From: Thioflexithrix psekupsensis
GTDB taxonomy: Bacteria; Pseudomonadota; Gammaproteobacteria; Beggiatoales; Beggiatoaceae
Assembly: GCF_002149925.1 (NCBI RefSeq)
Contig: NZ_MSLT01000023.1
Location: 186,001 to 250,000 of the forward strand
Direction of reading: 5' to 3'
Length of the DNA: 64,000 bases
Positions within the stretch are counted from its first letter, which is position 1. Every line of letters begins with the position of its first letter. The position numbers and the translations under genes were made by a program. Positions 27,595 through 36,773 of the stretch are shown here, in pieces. Below the pieces are notes generated by a model. The model did not search any database. It had not been told where the DNA came from and saw only the letters and a program-made list of their open reading frames with translations.

Positions 27595-27996
27595 TTATTT
27601 ACAGTTAGAGGGCAACATGCCTACTTCCATACCTGCATGAGTACAAGTCCAAGTTTTCTTGGTTAAGTCATATTTCAGTTGTAACTGACCAACAACTTTA
27701 GGATCGGCGAAAGTTGCACCGTAGGTCAAAGCGTCCACTTTGGTGACGGCGTTCACATATTTACCTGCGGTTTTACCACCGATTGAACCGATTGCAGGCA
27801 GTTCTGCTGTTCCTTTAGAAGCCATAAATTCTTCGGCTGGAGTCTTCAAACCACCGAGTAATTGTACGCCTTCAGATACTTTAGCGCGTAACAGATAATC
27901 TGTATAAGCAGGAATAGCAACGGCAGCCAAAATACCAATAATAGCCACAACGATCATCAATTCGATCAATGTGAAGCCTTTTTGCATCGTTTTCAT
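27595..27996 (-). CDS. pilA: Type IV major pilin PilA
   Basis: From the ATG behind CGGAGAAAACTC the prepilin has 133 aa. The leader MKTMQKG is cut by PilD before [20 protein letters not shown]; Glu at +5 is present. The C-terminal D-region is bounded by two cysteines ([16 protein letters not shown]). The globular domain is short, as in type IVa pilins. The open frame extends 39 codons upstream, but this part is the structured leader. The pilus machinery genes pilMNOPQ lie 1.2 kb away, in the same direction but upstream. Confidence 0.95.
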   Translation of the reverse strand: MKTMQKGFTLIELMIVVAIIGILAAVAIPAYTDYLLRAKVSEGVQLLGGLKTPAEEFMASKGTAELPAIGSIGGKTAGKYVNAVTKVDALTYGATFADPKVVGQLQLKYDLTKKTWTCTHAGMEVGMLPSNCK

Positions 27997-28304
27997 GAGT
28001 TTTCTCCGTGAGAAGTGAGGTGAGTAAAGAGTCTGAACATTTAAGCCGTGAGCGGCTACTTTACCGTTTTGATCCCATCTAATCCGACGGGGATCAACAG
28101 AGCATTGTGCCACTTCTTGGAATCAAATTCAAGTCCGTAAAGTCTCAAGCAAGTCCCATACGGGGTTCAACCACTAAGACAAAAACTCCAGACCACTCAC
28201 CGTAAGATGGGGATCGAAGCAGGACATTTCTATCCTTGCATTAAAAGCATTTAGTCCATTAAGTATCCCCCGTACTTGATTCTTTATTATGCAGTAATTA
28301 TACC
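27997..28304 (-). promoter_or_regulatory. Extended -10 promoter and long structured leader of pilA
   Basis: On the minus strand TGGTATAAT (28304-28296) is an extended -10 element, implying a start near 28289 and a leader of about 290 nt. The leader contains a perfect TTGATCCC/GGGATCAA stem (28069-28076 with 28090-28097), AGCCG-TGAG-CGGCT (28044-28057) and a second copy of GATCCCC. This is long and folded for a pilin leader and could house a riboregulator. I could not match it to the c-di-GMP (GEMM) consensus by eye. Confidence 0.45.
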
Positions 28305-28402
28305 AAAAGTTTTTTTTATTTAAAAAACAAATAGTTATGTTTAAAGCGATTAAGTAGTTAAACAAAAATATTCAGCCACTAAAACCGTTCAGGATTTTGA
28401 CT

Positions 28403-28519
28403 TTTCTACCGCCCCCTACCCCCTCCTGCTAGGAGGGGGGAAAGAGATGAGGTTATTTTAATAATAAAAACAACCTCTTACTCCCCCTCCTAGCAGGGGG
28501 GGGCTGGGGGCGGTAGAAA
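28403..28519. repeat. 117-bp GC-rich long inverted repeat (MITE-like)
   Basis: The ends TTTCTACCGCCCCC and GGGGGCGGTAGAAA are perfect inverted repeats. Inside, CCCCCTCCT-GCT-AGGAGGGGG on the left pairs with CCCCCTCCTAGCAGGGGG on the right, and an AT-rich core GAGGTT...AACCTC closes the hairpin. The whole element folds on itself and has no coding capacity. Such elements are typically dispersed non-autonomous repeats. Confidence 0.7.
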
Positions 28520-28559
28520 TATTGATATGCCAGATTATTTTCCTTTAGGTACTTATATA

Positions 28560-29091
28560 CTGTTGTTTTTGACCATTTTGCGCAAAAACTGTTGTTTTTG
28601 ACCAGAGAATTTCTTATTAAAAACAATAAATTATAGCGTAAAACAAGCAAAAACTGTTGTTTTTGACTAGAAAATTTCTTATTAAGAACAATAAGTTATA
28701 GCGTAAAAAAACTGTTGTTTTTGACCAGAGAATTTCTTATTAAAAACAATAAGCTATAGCGTAAAACAAGAAAAAACTGTTGTTTTTGACCATTTTGCGT
28801 AAAAACTGTTGTTTTTGACCAGAGAATTTCTTATTAAAAACAATAAGCTATGGCGTAAAACAAGCAAAAACTGTTGTTTTTGACCATTTTGCGCAAAAAC
28901 TGTTGTTTTTGACCAGAGAATTTCTTATTAAAAACAATAAATTATAGCGTAAAACAAGCAAAAACTGTTGTTTTTGACCATTTTGCGCAAAAACTGTTGT
29001 TTTTGACCAGAGAATTTCTTATTAAAAACAATAAATTATAGCGTAAAACAAGCAAAAACTGTTGTTTTTGACCATTTTGCGCAAAAACTGT
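28560..29091. repeat. Tandem array of 94-bp composite repeats
   Basis: The core CTGTTGTTTTTGAC occurs 11 times, at 28560, 28589, 28654, 28712, 28777, 28806, 28871, 28900, 28965, 28994 and 29059, plus a truncated twelfth at 29088. Spacing alternates 29 and 65 bp (94-bp unit), with one 58-bp variant. Each core with its preceding As forms AAAAAC-TGTT-GTTTTT, a small hairpin. The 29-bp part adds CATTTTGCGC; the 65-bp part adds AGAGAATTTCTTATTAAAAA and TATAGCGTAAAACAAGC. The unit length is not a multiple of three and frames shift, so it is not coding. Confidence 0.9.
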
Positions 29092-29141
29092 TTCTCTTGC
29101 TCCTGTGTTGGCACGTGCGCGGGAGAGATTTTTAATCAATT

Positions 29142-29177
29142 AAAAAAGGGGAATAACTGTTTGTTATTCCCCTTTTA
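29142..29177. terminator. Bidirectional terminator after pilQ
   Basis: GGGGAATAAC and GTTATTCCCC, extended by AAAA/TTTT, form a perfect 14-bp stem around TGTTT. On the minus strand it follows the pilQ stop at 33 bp and ends in a T-run. Confidence 0.88.
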
Positions 29178-29209
29178 TGCCTTAATTAAAATCGATTAAA
29201 ATCGCTAAG

Positions 29210-31561
29210 TTAAGACCGTTCCCGTATGATTTTGGGCGTGACGAAAATGAGTAATTCGCGTCGGCTGGTCTCTTTCTGGGTTCGTTTGAACAAGTTACCG
29301 ACTAAAGGTAAATCACTAAAAAATGGTACACGAGTGACGCTGTTATTGCGGTTTTGTTGGTAAACGCCACCTAACACCACTGTTTCTCCATTGTCCACTA
29401 AGACTTGTGTGGCGATTTCACGCTTGTTAATGGCACGCTCACCAGTGGTCAGTATTTGCTGTCCCATTTCGTCAGAAGTCACGAGCAAGTCCATAATAAT
29501 GCGATCATCCGGAGTGATTTGCGGCGTAACTTCTAATTGTAAAACAGCATTTTCAAACTGAGTTTGCGCCCCTTGATCAGAGACAGTACGATAAGGAATA
29601 CGTTGTCCTTGTATAATCGAGGCTTTATGCTGATTGGCTGTGATCACCTTTGGTGTGGCTAAAACTTCCGCTGTCCCATCGGTTTGCGAAGCTGCTAATT
29701 CCAATTGTAATAAATAACTGCCCACCTTTCCGATGGCTAAACCCAAAGCTCCCGCCGGATCCCCCACGGGTAAGCGCACAATAAAGTTTTCTTGCGAGTT
29801 GGAATTGAGATAGTCACCAGAAAAAGTATTGCCACCTGAGGTAAATGCCGTTCCTTCTGAATACACCGTGTCCCCTTCCAACTTCCCGCCCATGACAATA
29901 CCATGACCATGACCTAAGTCTTGATTCAAACTATGCCCAAATTTTACCCCCAACTCTTTAGCAAACGTGTCCTCCGCAATCACCACTCGTGATTCAATCA
30001 ACACTTGCCGCGAGGGAGTATCAATGGCTTCGATCAATTGACGAATGTCTGTCAAATAAGATTCCGTATCTTGAACGATTAAAGTGTTAGTCCGCTCATC
30101 AAACGAGACGCTTCCCCGATCCGAAACAAAACGTTGCGCCTGATCCGCTGTCCCCCCTGAATATAACAAGTTAGCTAAATCTTCGGCTTTAGCATAATTA
30201 ATTTGAATGTATTGAGTGCGTATGGGTTCAAGTTCTTTAATTTCTTTTTGTGCTTGTAATTCTTCTTTATCGCGGGCATCCAGACTTCTTTTCGTATCAA
30301 TAATAATGACGTTTTGCCCGAATTTACGTTTAGCCAAGCTTTTCGCTTCTAAAATAATATCCAAAGCCTGATCCCATGGCACATTTTGCAAGCGTAAAGA
30401 TAACTTATCGCCTTGATTCACATTATCCGTGATCACCACATTAAACACTTCCCCAGAAACCTCTGGACTTAATAATAAATTTAAAGCAGAACGAATTTGA
30501 ATATCTTGGAAATTAAAATTCACATTACGTCCCGTATAAACAGGGTCTTTACTGCGTAAACCGCGTGATTCTTCTTCAGGTTCAACGGGACGTTCATTAA
30601 TTTTAATAATATATTGTCGCCCAGTTTGATTTGCAAAATAATCGTAGCGCACTCCTTCACGCATCGTCACCAACATTCGCGCATCTTTACCTTGGGGATA
30701 AGCATCAACCGAATTCACCGGCGTAGCAAAATCAGTCACATCCAAACGGCGATCTAAATGAGATGGTAACACGGCATTTTGAAACACCACTTCAATATCT
30801 CGATCTCGACGACCGCGATTAATGCTGACAATTTGATTGGGATTGGTCACTTCTACAATAATCCAACCTGCCCCATCATCGTTACGCCGAAAATCAACCT
30901 GCGTAATCGCAGGCCCCGTAGGCAGAGGTTCTGCCAAAGGTTCTGCGGCTGTTGAAGCCTCAAACACAGGCGCAAGCTCTGCGGGAGGAATGTAAGCGGC
31001 AACGGTTTGCGTGGCGGGCGGTGGCATTGTGGGACGATGTGCGGCAGCGGCTTGTTGAGTCACCATGCTGACGGGATCATTTCTGTCACCGGCCGCCGTA
31101 GAACTCCCCCCCATCGCTGTCCCGTCAATCGCCACAAAAATCTTATTACCCACTTGTTGAATGTCAAAAGGAGACATGCGCAATAAATTAATCACTACTC
31201 GCACTCGATCTTCTGTCTCCACTGCCCGCACTTGCTGCACTGCTCCTGCACTGATATTTACGTTGCGTTCGGTGGTGTTTAGACTGGTATTAGGAAAATC
31301 AAGCACAATACGAGCAGGATTATCCGTGGAAAAATGAGGTGGAGCGGCGTTTAAAGGGCTGGCCAATTCAAGCACTACTTGTATTTTATTACCGGGTAAA
31401 CTGGAATGACCCAACCGCTCCAGACGGTTATAGCTTTGTGCCTGACTGGTTTGATTCAACAAAAGCAGCAGCAGAGTGCTTAGGAACAAGTTAAACAACA
31501 AGCGTCTCGGCGGTTTATTCCAATCCCAACTCACGCCCGTGAAATAATCGAGGGTTTTCAT
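29210..31561 (-). CDS. pilQ: PilQ, type IV pilus secretin
   Basis: PilQ forms the outer-membrane pore for the pilus. The protein has about 783 aa from the ATG giving MKTLDYF; a GTG five codons earlier is possible. A signal segment (LFNLFLSTLLLLLLNQTSQA) is followed by two AMIN domains (about 45-150 and 215-320; IVLDFPNTSL, VNINRGRR-like SINRGRRDRDIEV), the STN/N0 domain (VNFNFQDIQIRSALNLLL), an N1 domain and the C-terminal secretin barrel (ALIESRVVIAEDTF-like VLIESRVVIAEDTF, VILGGVY-like VVLGGVYQQNR, PLVGNLFK). It is the last gene of pilMNOPQ. Confidence 0.97.
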   Translation of the reverse strand: MKTLDYFTGVSWDWNKPPRRLLFNLFLSTLLLLLLNQTSQAQSYNRLERLGHSSLPGNKIQVVLELASPLNAAPPHFSTDNPARIVLDFPNTSLNTTERNVNISAGAVQQVRAVETEDRVRVVINLLRMSPFDIQQVGNKIFVAIDGTAMGGSSTAAGDRNDPVSMVTQQAAAAHRPTMPPPATQTVAAYIPPAELAPVFEASTAAEPLAEPLPTGPAITQVDFRRNDDGAGWIIVEVTNPNQIVSINRGRRDRDIEVVFQNAVLPSHLDRRLDVTDFATPVNSVDAYPQGKDARMLVTMREGVRYDYFANQTGRQYIIKINERPVEPEEESRGLRSKDPVYTGRNVNFNFQDIQIRSALNLLLSPEVSGEVFNVVITDNVNQGDKLSLRLQNVPWDQALDIILEAKSLAKRKFGQNVIIIDTKRSLDARDKEELQAQKEIKELEPIRTQYIQINYAKAEDLANLLYSGGTADQAQRFVSDRGSVSFDERTNTLIVQDTESYLTDIRQLIEAIDTPSRQVLIESRVVIAEDTFAKELGVKFGHSLNQDLGHGHGIVMGGKLEGDTVYSEGTAFTSGGNTFSGDYLNSNSQENFIVRLPVGDPAGALGLAIGKVGSYLLQLELAASQTDGTAEVLATPKVITANQHKASIIQGQRIPYRTVSDQGAQTQFENAVLQLEVTPQITPDDRIIMDLLVTSDEMGQQILTTGERAINKREIATQVLVDNGETVVLGGVYQQNRNNSVTRVPFFSDLPLVGNLFKRTQKETSRRELLIFVTPKIIRERS

Positions 31562-31602
31562 GTTAATGCGTTCCACTGTATGAATGATGAATGGTGAGTG
31601 AC

Positions 31603-31644
31603 GAATGATGAGTTATTTTAACTGCCAAAAATAATTCATCATTC
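31603..31644. repeat. Long hairpin in the pilP-pilQ gap
   Basis: GAATGATGAGTTATTTT and AAAATAATTCATCATTC pair over 17 positions with one mismatch around 8 nt. A further GAATGATGA-type copy precedes it at 31582-31590. It lies between two operon genes and could be an RNA processing or attenuation site, or a small dispersed repeat. Confidence 0.6.
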
Positions 31645-31657
31645 AGAAAGGCTAGTT

Positions 31658-32251
31658 TCAACGTCCGGGTTCAGGCAGGACAATCTGGGCGGGCTGTTCA
31701 CGCCAGCAACCCCGGTCGTCTTGTCGTAATTCAGTAATTTCAACTTTGGCTTGGGTAATATACTCAACCCGGCCGTAATGCTGCCCAACAAAGTCCCCCA
31801 CTTTAACCACGTGGGTCAATCCCTCCGTATCTTCAAGTACTACTTGTAAATCACCCGATCCGCCCGCCAGCGTGCCAACCATCGTCAAAGAATCCAATGG
31901 CATTTTTTCTAAACCATAGCGATTACGGTAAATAATATCTGGCGGAGTACCACAAGCAGGGTCTAGGACAATTTGCGCCGTGGTATTCTGATTTTCCTCG
32001 TTACCGCTGATTGGGCGGAATGGATCACGCAGATGATTCTGGTTATACACCACAGGTGGCACGAGGGTAATGGCAGGAATGGGATCAACTTGAGGGTTTT
32101 CGCGTTGATTAATACGGTTAATGTATTCCTTCAGATCGGACATATCCGGCTCACCACAACCGACAAGCACAACGGTTAACCCCATGAGCAACCCATATCG
32201 TAGTCTTAGCGAAGGAAAGGAGGAAAAATAGGATGTGATATAACTGGGCAT
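31658..32251 (-). CDS. pilP: PilP, type IV pilus inner-membrane lipoprotein
   Basis: The 197-aa protein has a basic N-terminus, a hydrophobic stretch and a lipobox (LMGLTVVLVGC, Cys about 32). The PilP beta domain follows (RDPFRPI, GLEKMPLDSLTMVGTLAG, HVVKVGDFVGQHYGRVEYI). PilP links the PilNO inner-membrane platform to PilQ. It starts 5 bp after pilO. Confidence 0.95.
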   Translation of the reverse strand: MPSYITSYFSSFPSLRLRYGLLMGLTVVLVGCGEPDMSDLKEYINRINQRENPQVDPIPAITLVPPVVYNQNHLRDPFRPISGNEENQNTTAQIVLDPACGTPPDIIYRNRYGLEKMPLDSLTMVGTLAGGSGDLQVVLEDTEGLTHVVKVGDFVGQHYGRVEYITQAKVEITELRQDDRGCWREQPAQIVLPEPGR

Positions 32252-32256
32252 GTTGA

Positions 32257-32871
32257 CTAAACTCCCTTATCCTCTTCTTCTTCCTCACGGATATAATAAA
32301 TTTTAGCCACCATTTCCATGGTGATGTTTTGAGCGACTCCTGCGGCCACATTGCGTGGCGCACTGATACTGATTTCTTCTTGCGTCACAATACGCGGCAT
32401 CGCCGCGACGTTGCTGACAAAACGCCCAAACGCATGATAATCCCCACTCAAACGCAAGGTGATAGGCTGTGTCACATAAATTTCTCCAGTGACTTCGGGA
32501 CGCGGTTCAAACAATTGCACTCGCAAACCACTGCCAATTGCCGCTTGGGAAATATTTTGAATCAAATCGCCCACATCCGCTTTACTGGGTAAACTGCGTT
32601 GTAAATCGGCTAAAGAAGCTTCAATTTCAGCTAATTGGGCTTTTAATTGTGGTAAACGTGCTGCACTGAGTTGTTTTTCTTCAAAAGTGCGGCGTAATGT
32701 GTTTTCCTTATCTTTTACTTGCTGTAATTGTGCGATTTGGTTTTGGGTATCGAAGTAATAACCCGCAAATAAAGCCCCACCAAATAAAACAGCCACCACT
32801 ATTGTTTTTGCTAAAATCGGCCAATTACCGATATTGGCAGGGTCTAGGTTATTTAATTCGTCTAAATTCAT
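32257..32871 (-). CDS. pilO: PilO, type IV pilus alignment protein
   Basis: The 204-aa protein has the PilO N-terminal segment LNNLDPANIGNWPILAKTIV, one membrane helix (about 20-42), a coiled coil (about 45-100) and a ferredoxin-like periplasmic domain (LRVQLFEPRPE, ITLRLSGDYHAFGRFVSNVA). PilO heterodimerises with PilN in the periplasm. Gene order pilM-N-O-P-Q is intact. Confidence 0.96.
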   Translation of the reverse strand: MNLDELNNLDPANIGNWPILAKTIVVAVLFGGALFAGYYFDTQNQIAQLQQVKDKENTLRRTFEEKQLSAARLPQLKAQLAEIEASLADLQRSLPSKADVGDLIQNISQAAIGSGLRVQLFEPRPEVTGEIYVTQPITLRLSGDYHAFGRFVSNVAAMPRIVTQEEISISAPRNVAAGVAQNITMEMVAKIYYIREEEEEDKGV

Positions 32872-32879
32872 GACGACCT

Positions 32880-33467
32880 CTACTCTTCTTCTGTGGGTTT
32901 ACGGGGGCTTTCCAGTTTGACGGACAAGGCGAAAAATTTCGATTCGCGGCCACCGCCCCGATCACCGGGACTGCGGCGGCGTTCTTCTTCCCGAATAATC
33001 TTGGGCGCGGGTTGCGCCAACCACTCCGAAGCGTCTAAATCCCGCATCAGAGAAGCCACCCGCGCATCCGATTGCGCAAAACCTTCTAAAATCAATTGTT
33101 CTCGCTCTTGTTTAAGCAAAATAAAATGTACCCCTTCAGGTACGCGCTCAACAATTTCGCTTAACAGATGCACGGGACGATTACGGCTGGCCTCTAAGGC
33201 TTGGATGGCTTCCATGCGCTGTACCATGCGTTTTCGTTTTTGTTGTAAGGTTTTGATTTCTTCGATTTGCTTTTCTAGGCGAGCAATTTCTTGTTCTAAC
33301 ATTCGGTTGCGGGCTTCTTGGTAGTTGATCAGGCTTTGCATGTAGGTGTGAACCCCCAACACAATCAGCCCCGCTATCGCTAAACTCACGCCGACAATGA
33401 TACCAAAACGAATTTCACGTTCTCGCTTTAAAGTATCACGCCAAGGTAACAGGTTAATATGCGCCAT
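32880..33467 (-). CDS. pilN: PilN, type IV pilus assembly protein
   Basis: The N-terminus MAHINLLPWR is the conserved motif that docks in PilM. A single membrane helix (about 22-42), a coiled coil (about 50-90) and a periplasmic fold follow. The C-terminal tail is Arg/Gly/Glu-rich (RRRSPGDRGGGRES), unusual compared with the compact ends of most PilN proteins. 195 aa; it starts 18 bp after pilM. Confidence 0.95.
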   Translation of the reverse strand: MAHINLLPWRDTLKREREIRFGIIVGVSLAIAGLIVLGVHTYMQSLINYQEARNRMLEQEIARLEKQIEEIKTLQQKRKRMVQRMEAIQALEASRNRPVHLLSEIVERVPEGVHFILLKQEREQLILEGFAQSDARVASLMRDLDASEWLAQPAPKIIREEERRRSPGDRGGGRESKFFALSVKLESPRKPTEEE

Positions 33468-33485
33468 GACTGAGAATCCTAAAAG

Positions 33486-34571
33486 TTAGCGTCTTGCGTC
33501 AAAAGTACGCAAAGCAAGGCCACAAGCAATCATCAGAGCCGGTGCATCCGTCATCAAGGCTTTTTTACTCACCCGTGAAGCCACTGACATGGCTGCAAAA
33601 GGGTTAGCGATGTTGATATGTCCGCCCACTCGACTGTTGATGTGTTCAATAATGCCGGGAATGGAAGCACACCCGCCTGCCACTAAAATGTGCGATAATT
33701 TGCCATAAGTAGAAGTTGAGTAATAAACTTGGATCATTCGGGCAATCTGTTGTGCCATTTCCATTTTGAAAGGTTCTAACAGTTCCGTTTCGTAATCGTC
33801 GGGCAAGCCTCCATTGCGCTTGGCTAGGTTCGCTTCTTCGTGGCTTAGACCATAACGGTGGTGAATTTCCTCGGTTAAGCGATGGCCGCCGAACATTTCT
33901 TCACGAGTAAATACGATCTTGCCGCCACCCAAGACATTCATGGTTGAGGAGGTTGCGCCGATTTCGATTAACGCCACGGTTTCTTCGGGGCCGATTTCGG
34001 GGTCGTTTTCTACCACCAATTGTAATGCGTTTTCTAAGGCATAACGTTCAATATCAACCACTTTGGCTTTTAAGCCGGCAATTTCCAAAGCGGCAATGCG
34101 ACTGTCTACATTTTCCTGACGACAAGCGGCCAGCAGAACATCTACCCGATCAGGCTCTTTTTCGTTGGGACCGAGAACTTCAAAGTCGAGATTGACTTCA
34201 TCCAAGGGATAAGGAATATGTTGTTCGGCATCCACTTGAATCGCGGCCAACATTTCATCATCGGTCAAACCACCGGGCATACTGATGGTTTTGGTCATCA
34301 CCGCAGGGCCTGCCACCGCCACCGCCGCAAATTGGGCGTGAGGTTTGGCACGACGGACAGCCCGTTGAATGGCATCACCGACGACTTCTACTCCTTCTTC
34401 GGTGATGTTTTTATCCTCGACCACTTTTTCGGGCAGAGGTTCCATGGCGTAGCTTTCGACACGATAACTGGCAGCACCTTTGCCTGTGCGACTCAGTTCT
34501 AACAGCTTAACCGCCGTGGAACTGATGTCAATTCCCATGATAGGGTCTGGTTTAAGACTGAAGATTCCCAC
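33486..34571 (-). CDS. pilM: PilM, actin-like cytoplasmic pilus protein
   Basis: PilM is an FtsA/actin-fold ATP-binding protein that binds the PilN N-terminus. The GTG start gives 361 aa with VGIFSLKPDPIMGIDISSTA, matching normal PilM N-termini, and has AAAAGGA 8 nt upstream; the ATG at codon 12 would cut the first strand. Nucleotide-binding segments GIDISSTAVKLLEL, VALIEIGATSSTMNV and HILVAGGCASIPGI are visible. It is the first gene of pilMNOPQ; a perfect minus-strand TATAAT (34620-34615) lies 44 bp upstream without a clear -35. Confidence 0.96.
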   Translation of the reverse strand: MGIFSLKPDPIMGIDISSTAVKLLELSRTGKGAASYRVESYAMEPLPEKVVEDKNITEEGVEVVGDAIQRAVRRAKPHAQFAAVAVAGPAVMTKTISMPGGLTDDEMLAAIQVDAEQHIPYPLDEVNLDFEVLGPNEKEPDRVDVLLAACRQENVDSRIAALEIAGLKAKVVDIERYALENALQLVVENDPEIGPEETVALIEIGATSSTMNVLGGGKIVFTREEMFGGHRLTEEIHHRYGLSHEEANLAKRNGGLPDDYETELLEPFKMEMAQQIARMIQVYYSTSTYGKLSHILVAGGCASIPGIIEHINSRVGGHINIANPFAAMSVASRVSKKALMTDAPALMIACGLALRTFDARR

Positions 34572-34823
34572 GTTTTTTCCTTTTAAAACGTTTAAGTTAT
34601 CTAGGATTTATGCGATTATACATTAACCTTTGCGTCTAAGTATAGTCAATACCTAGTAAAAACCAAATTTATTGATTTGTACATTTTACCAAGTCGGCGC
34701 GGAAATAATCACAAAATACTAAAATCTGGATGTGATTTGTGTTTCGGGAAATGAGATAAATGATTTAGAAAATGAAGAGAATAATGTACATTTGCGGTTC
34801 AAACTCATTGACAGGATGTTAAA

Positions 34824-36773
34824 TTGGCTTTGTGTTACCTATTCTTGTTTCTGCTGGGCCTGATCCCTTTGGGGGTGTGGTATAAGCGTCGGATGCGGCG
34901 GGCGATTAACTCGCTCACCGTAGCCGTGCAACAGACTTTGCCTCAGGGAAAAGGGTATCGCTCACCCGAACTTCCCCACGAATGGTCATCTTTGCAACAG
35001 GCCTTACAGGAATGCTTTCAACAGGTTTATCACACCGAACAACAACAGCGTCAACATCATGTGTGGTTACAACACGCCATCGACAGCACCAGCAGTGTGC
35101 TGTGGCGGTGGGATGGGCAAGAGGATTTGGTATTTCTTCCCTCAGAATATATGATGCCTCCCTGTTTTTCTCTGTGGCTTCAGCGGATTCATTCCGAGGA
35201 TCGGCCGCGAGTGGCGGAGGGGTTGCGTCGCCAATGGACAGAGCCGCCGGTGCCGTTTCAATTCACCTATCGTATTCAAAATCTAAAAGGCGAATGGCGT
35301 TGGCATCAGTTATCTGGTTTAGCACAACGCAACTCCGCGGGCGAAACCCAATGTTTTATCGGTTTGTATCGAGACACTACAGATGAACAGTCGCTGGATC
35401 GGGCTGTGCGCACGCTCGCCCAAACCTTGCCATTAAAAATAACCGATTATGCCCAAACCTTATTGTACGCTCTATGTGAGTTACATCATGCGTCGCAAGG
35501 GATCATTATTTTATTTTCCTCGTCAAGCAGTGAGCAGGCGGTGGCGTGGGTGGTTTGGCGCGATGGTCAGTTACAATCAGATTCCAATTTTTCTCCCGCT
35601 ACGTTTACTTTGGAACAATCTCCGTATGCGCAAACCTTAAAACAAGGTTCATTGTTGATCAATCAGCATTTATTAGGTCATTATCCGCGGGTGCCGCCAT
35701 TTGACAATGTGCCTTTACACAGCTATTTGGGCAGTTTGTTAATTGCGCCACAAAATGATCGACTGTTGGGTATTATTGCCGTGTTGGGAGTGCATCCGTT
35801 GCACGTGGAAAAGTCGGCACGTCATCTTTTTAGTCGTTATGCGCGGCGATTGGCGTTTGAATTGGCGCGTCTTTCTGCTGATCAGTTTGATGGACTGCTT
35901 GGGGTTGAGCGGAACAATGTTAGACTGCCTCCTTCCCGCTTGCCTGCTGAAACCCCATCGAATCCTCCCCGAAAAATGGGAGATGTTCTGGTGGTGGATG
36001 ACAGTCCGATCAATCAGGATATGGTTGCCAGTATGTTAAAACGCTTACATTATCATTGCGATACGGCGAATAATGGATTAAATGCTTTACAATTTTTACA
36101 ACAACACCATTATGATGTCGTATTAATGGATTGTGAAATGCCAGAAATGGATGGTTACACCGCCACGCGCCAATGGCGCGCTTATGAACAAGCGCATCAA
36201 TTGGCACGTACCCCCATTATCGCGCTCACCGCTAACGCCTTAGCCGAACATCGACAAGTTTGTGTGGATGCGGGAATGGATGGTTTTTTGACCAAACCGC
36301 TGCGGTTTAAAGTGTTGCGTGATACTTTAGCACATTGGACGGAATCTTCTATGAGCGACTCTCCTCTTTCTCCAGACTGCCTTTCTGAATCTCGTCCAGC
36401 GGAGGAAGCCACGCCGTGTAAACAATTACCCGTTTTAGAGCATAGTGTGTTGCAAAATCTGCAAAAGATCATGGGGGTGGATTTGTACCCTTTATTGCAA
36501 CAATTTATTTATACTTTGCCTGCGCAGGTGGTGGAATTAAATGATTTATTTGCTCATGCGCAATGGGAAATGTTGGCACGCAAAGCCCACCGTTTAAGAG
36601 GAGAAAGTCTACAAATTGGGGCGATGCGTATTGGTCAATTGTGCCAATTTATTGAATTAGAAGCTAAATCTAGTTCAATATCCCCTGAATCTTTATCCAT
36701 TTTATTACCGCAATTAAGCACCGAATTAACCGCATTTACCACTGCGATTTCGGAGGTTCTTCCCCATGACTAA
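34824..36773 (+). CDS. Membrane PAS-GAF-receiver-HPt phosphorelay protein without a kinase core
   Basis: The 649-aa protein starts at TTG (AGGA 8 nt upstream; a stop in frame lies 13 nt before). One N-terminal membrane helix (about 4-20) leads a PAS domain (about 85-195), a GAF-like domain (about 205-350), a receiver (LVVDDSPIN; acceptor D436 in LMDCEMPEMDGY; TKPLRF) and a C-terminal HPt domain with H589 in RKAHRLRGES. No HisKA or HATPase domain is present, so it must exchange phosphate with a separate kinase. It overlaps the next gene by 8 bp. Confidence 0.9.
   Translation: MALCYLFLFLLGLIPLGVWYKRRMRRAINSLTVAVQQTLPQGKGYRSPELPHEWSSLQQALQECFQQVYHTEQQQRQHHVWLQHAIDSTSSVLWRWDGQEDLVFLPSEYMMPPCFSLWLQRIHSEDRPRVAEGLRRQWTEPPVPFQFTYRIQNLKGEWRWHQLSGLAQRNSAGETQCFIGLYRDTTDEQSLDRAVRTLAQTLPLKITDYAQTLLYALCELHHASQGIIILFSSSSSEQAVAWVVWRDGQLQSDSNFSPATFTLEQSPYAQTLKQGSLLINQHLLGHYPRVPPFDNVPLHSYLGSLLIAPQNDRLLGIIAVLGVHPLHVEKSARHLFSRYARRLAFELARLSADQFDGLLGVERNNVRLPPSRLPAETPSNPPRKMGDVLVVDDSPINQDMVASMLKRLHYHCDTANNGLNALQFLQQHHYDVVLMDCEMPEMDGYTATRQWRAYEQAHQLARTPIIALTANALAEHRQVCVDAGMDGFLTKPLRFKVLRDTLAHWTESSMSDSPLSPDCLSESRPAEEATPCKQLPVLEHSVLQNLQKIMGVDLYPLLQQFIYTLPAQVVELNDLFAHAQWEMLARKAHRLRGESLQIGAMRIGQLCQFIELEAKSSSISPESLSILLPQLSTELTAFTTAISEVLPHD

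Noticed and set aside
28107-28112. Sigma-54 promoter for pilA (TGGCAC on the minus strand)
   Set aside because: The -24-like TGGCAC is perfect but no GC-containing -12 element lies at the required spacing; an extended -10 sigma-70 element upstream is better.
28174-28365. 63-codon ORF in the pilA leader region
   Set aside because: It spans the predicted promoter and leader and has no coding signature.
28560-29091. CRISPR array
   Set aside because: The sequences between the repeated cores are themselves repeated (two fixed types), not unique spacers, and no cas genes are nearby.
28942-29139. Short proteins encoded inside the tandem array
   Set aside because: The 94-bp unit is not a multiple of three, so the frames change at each copy; ORFs are by-products of the repeat.
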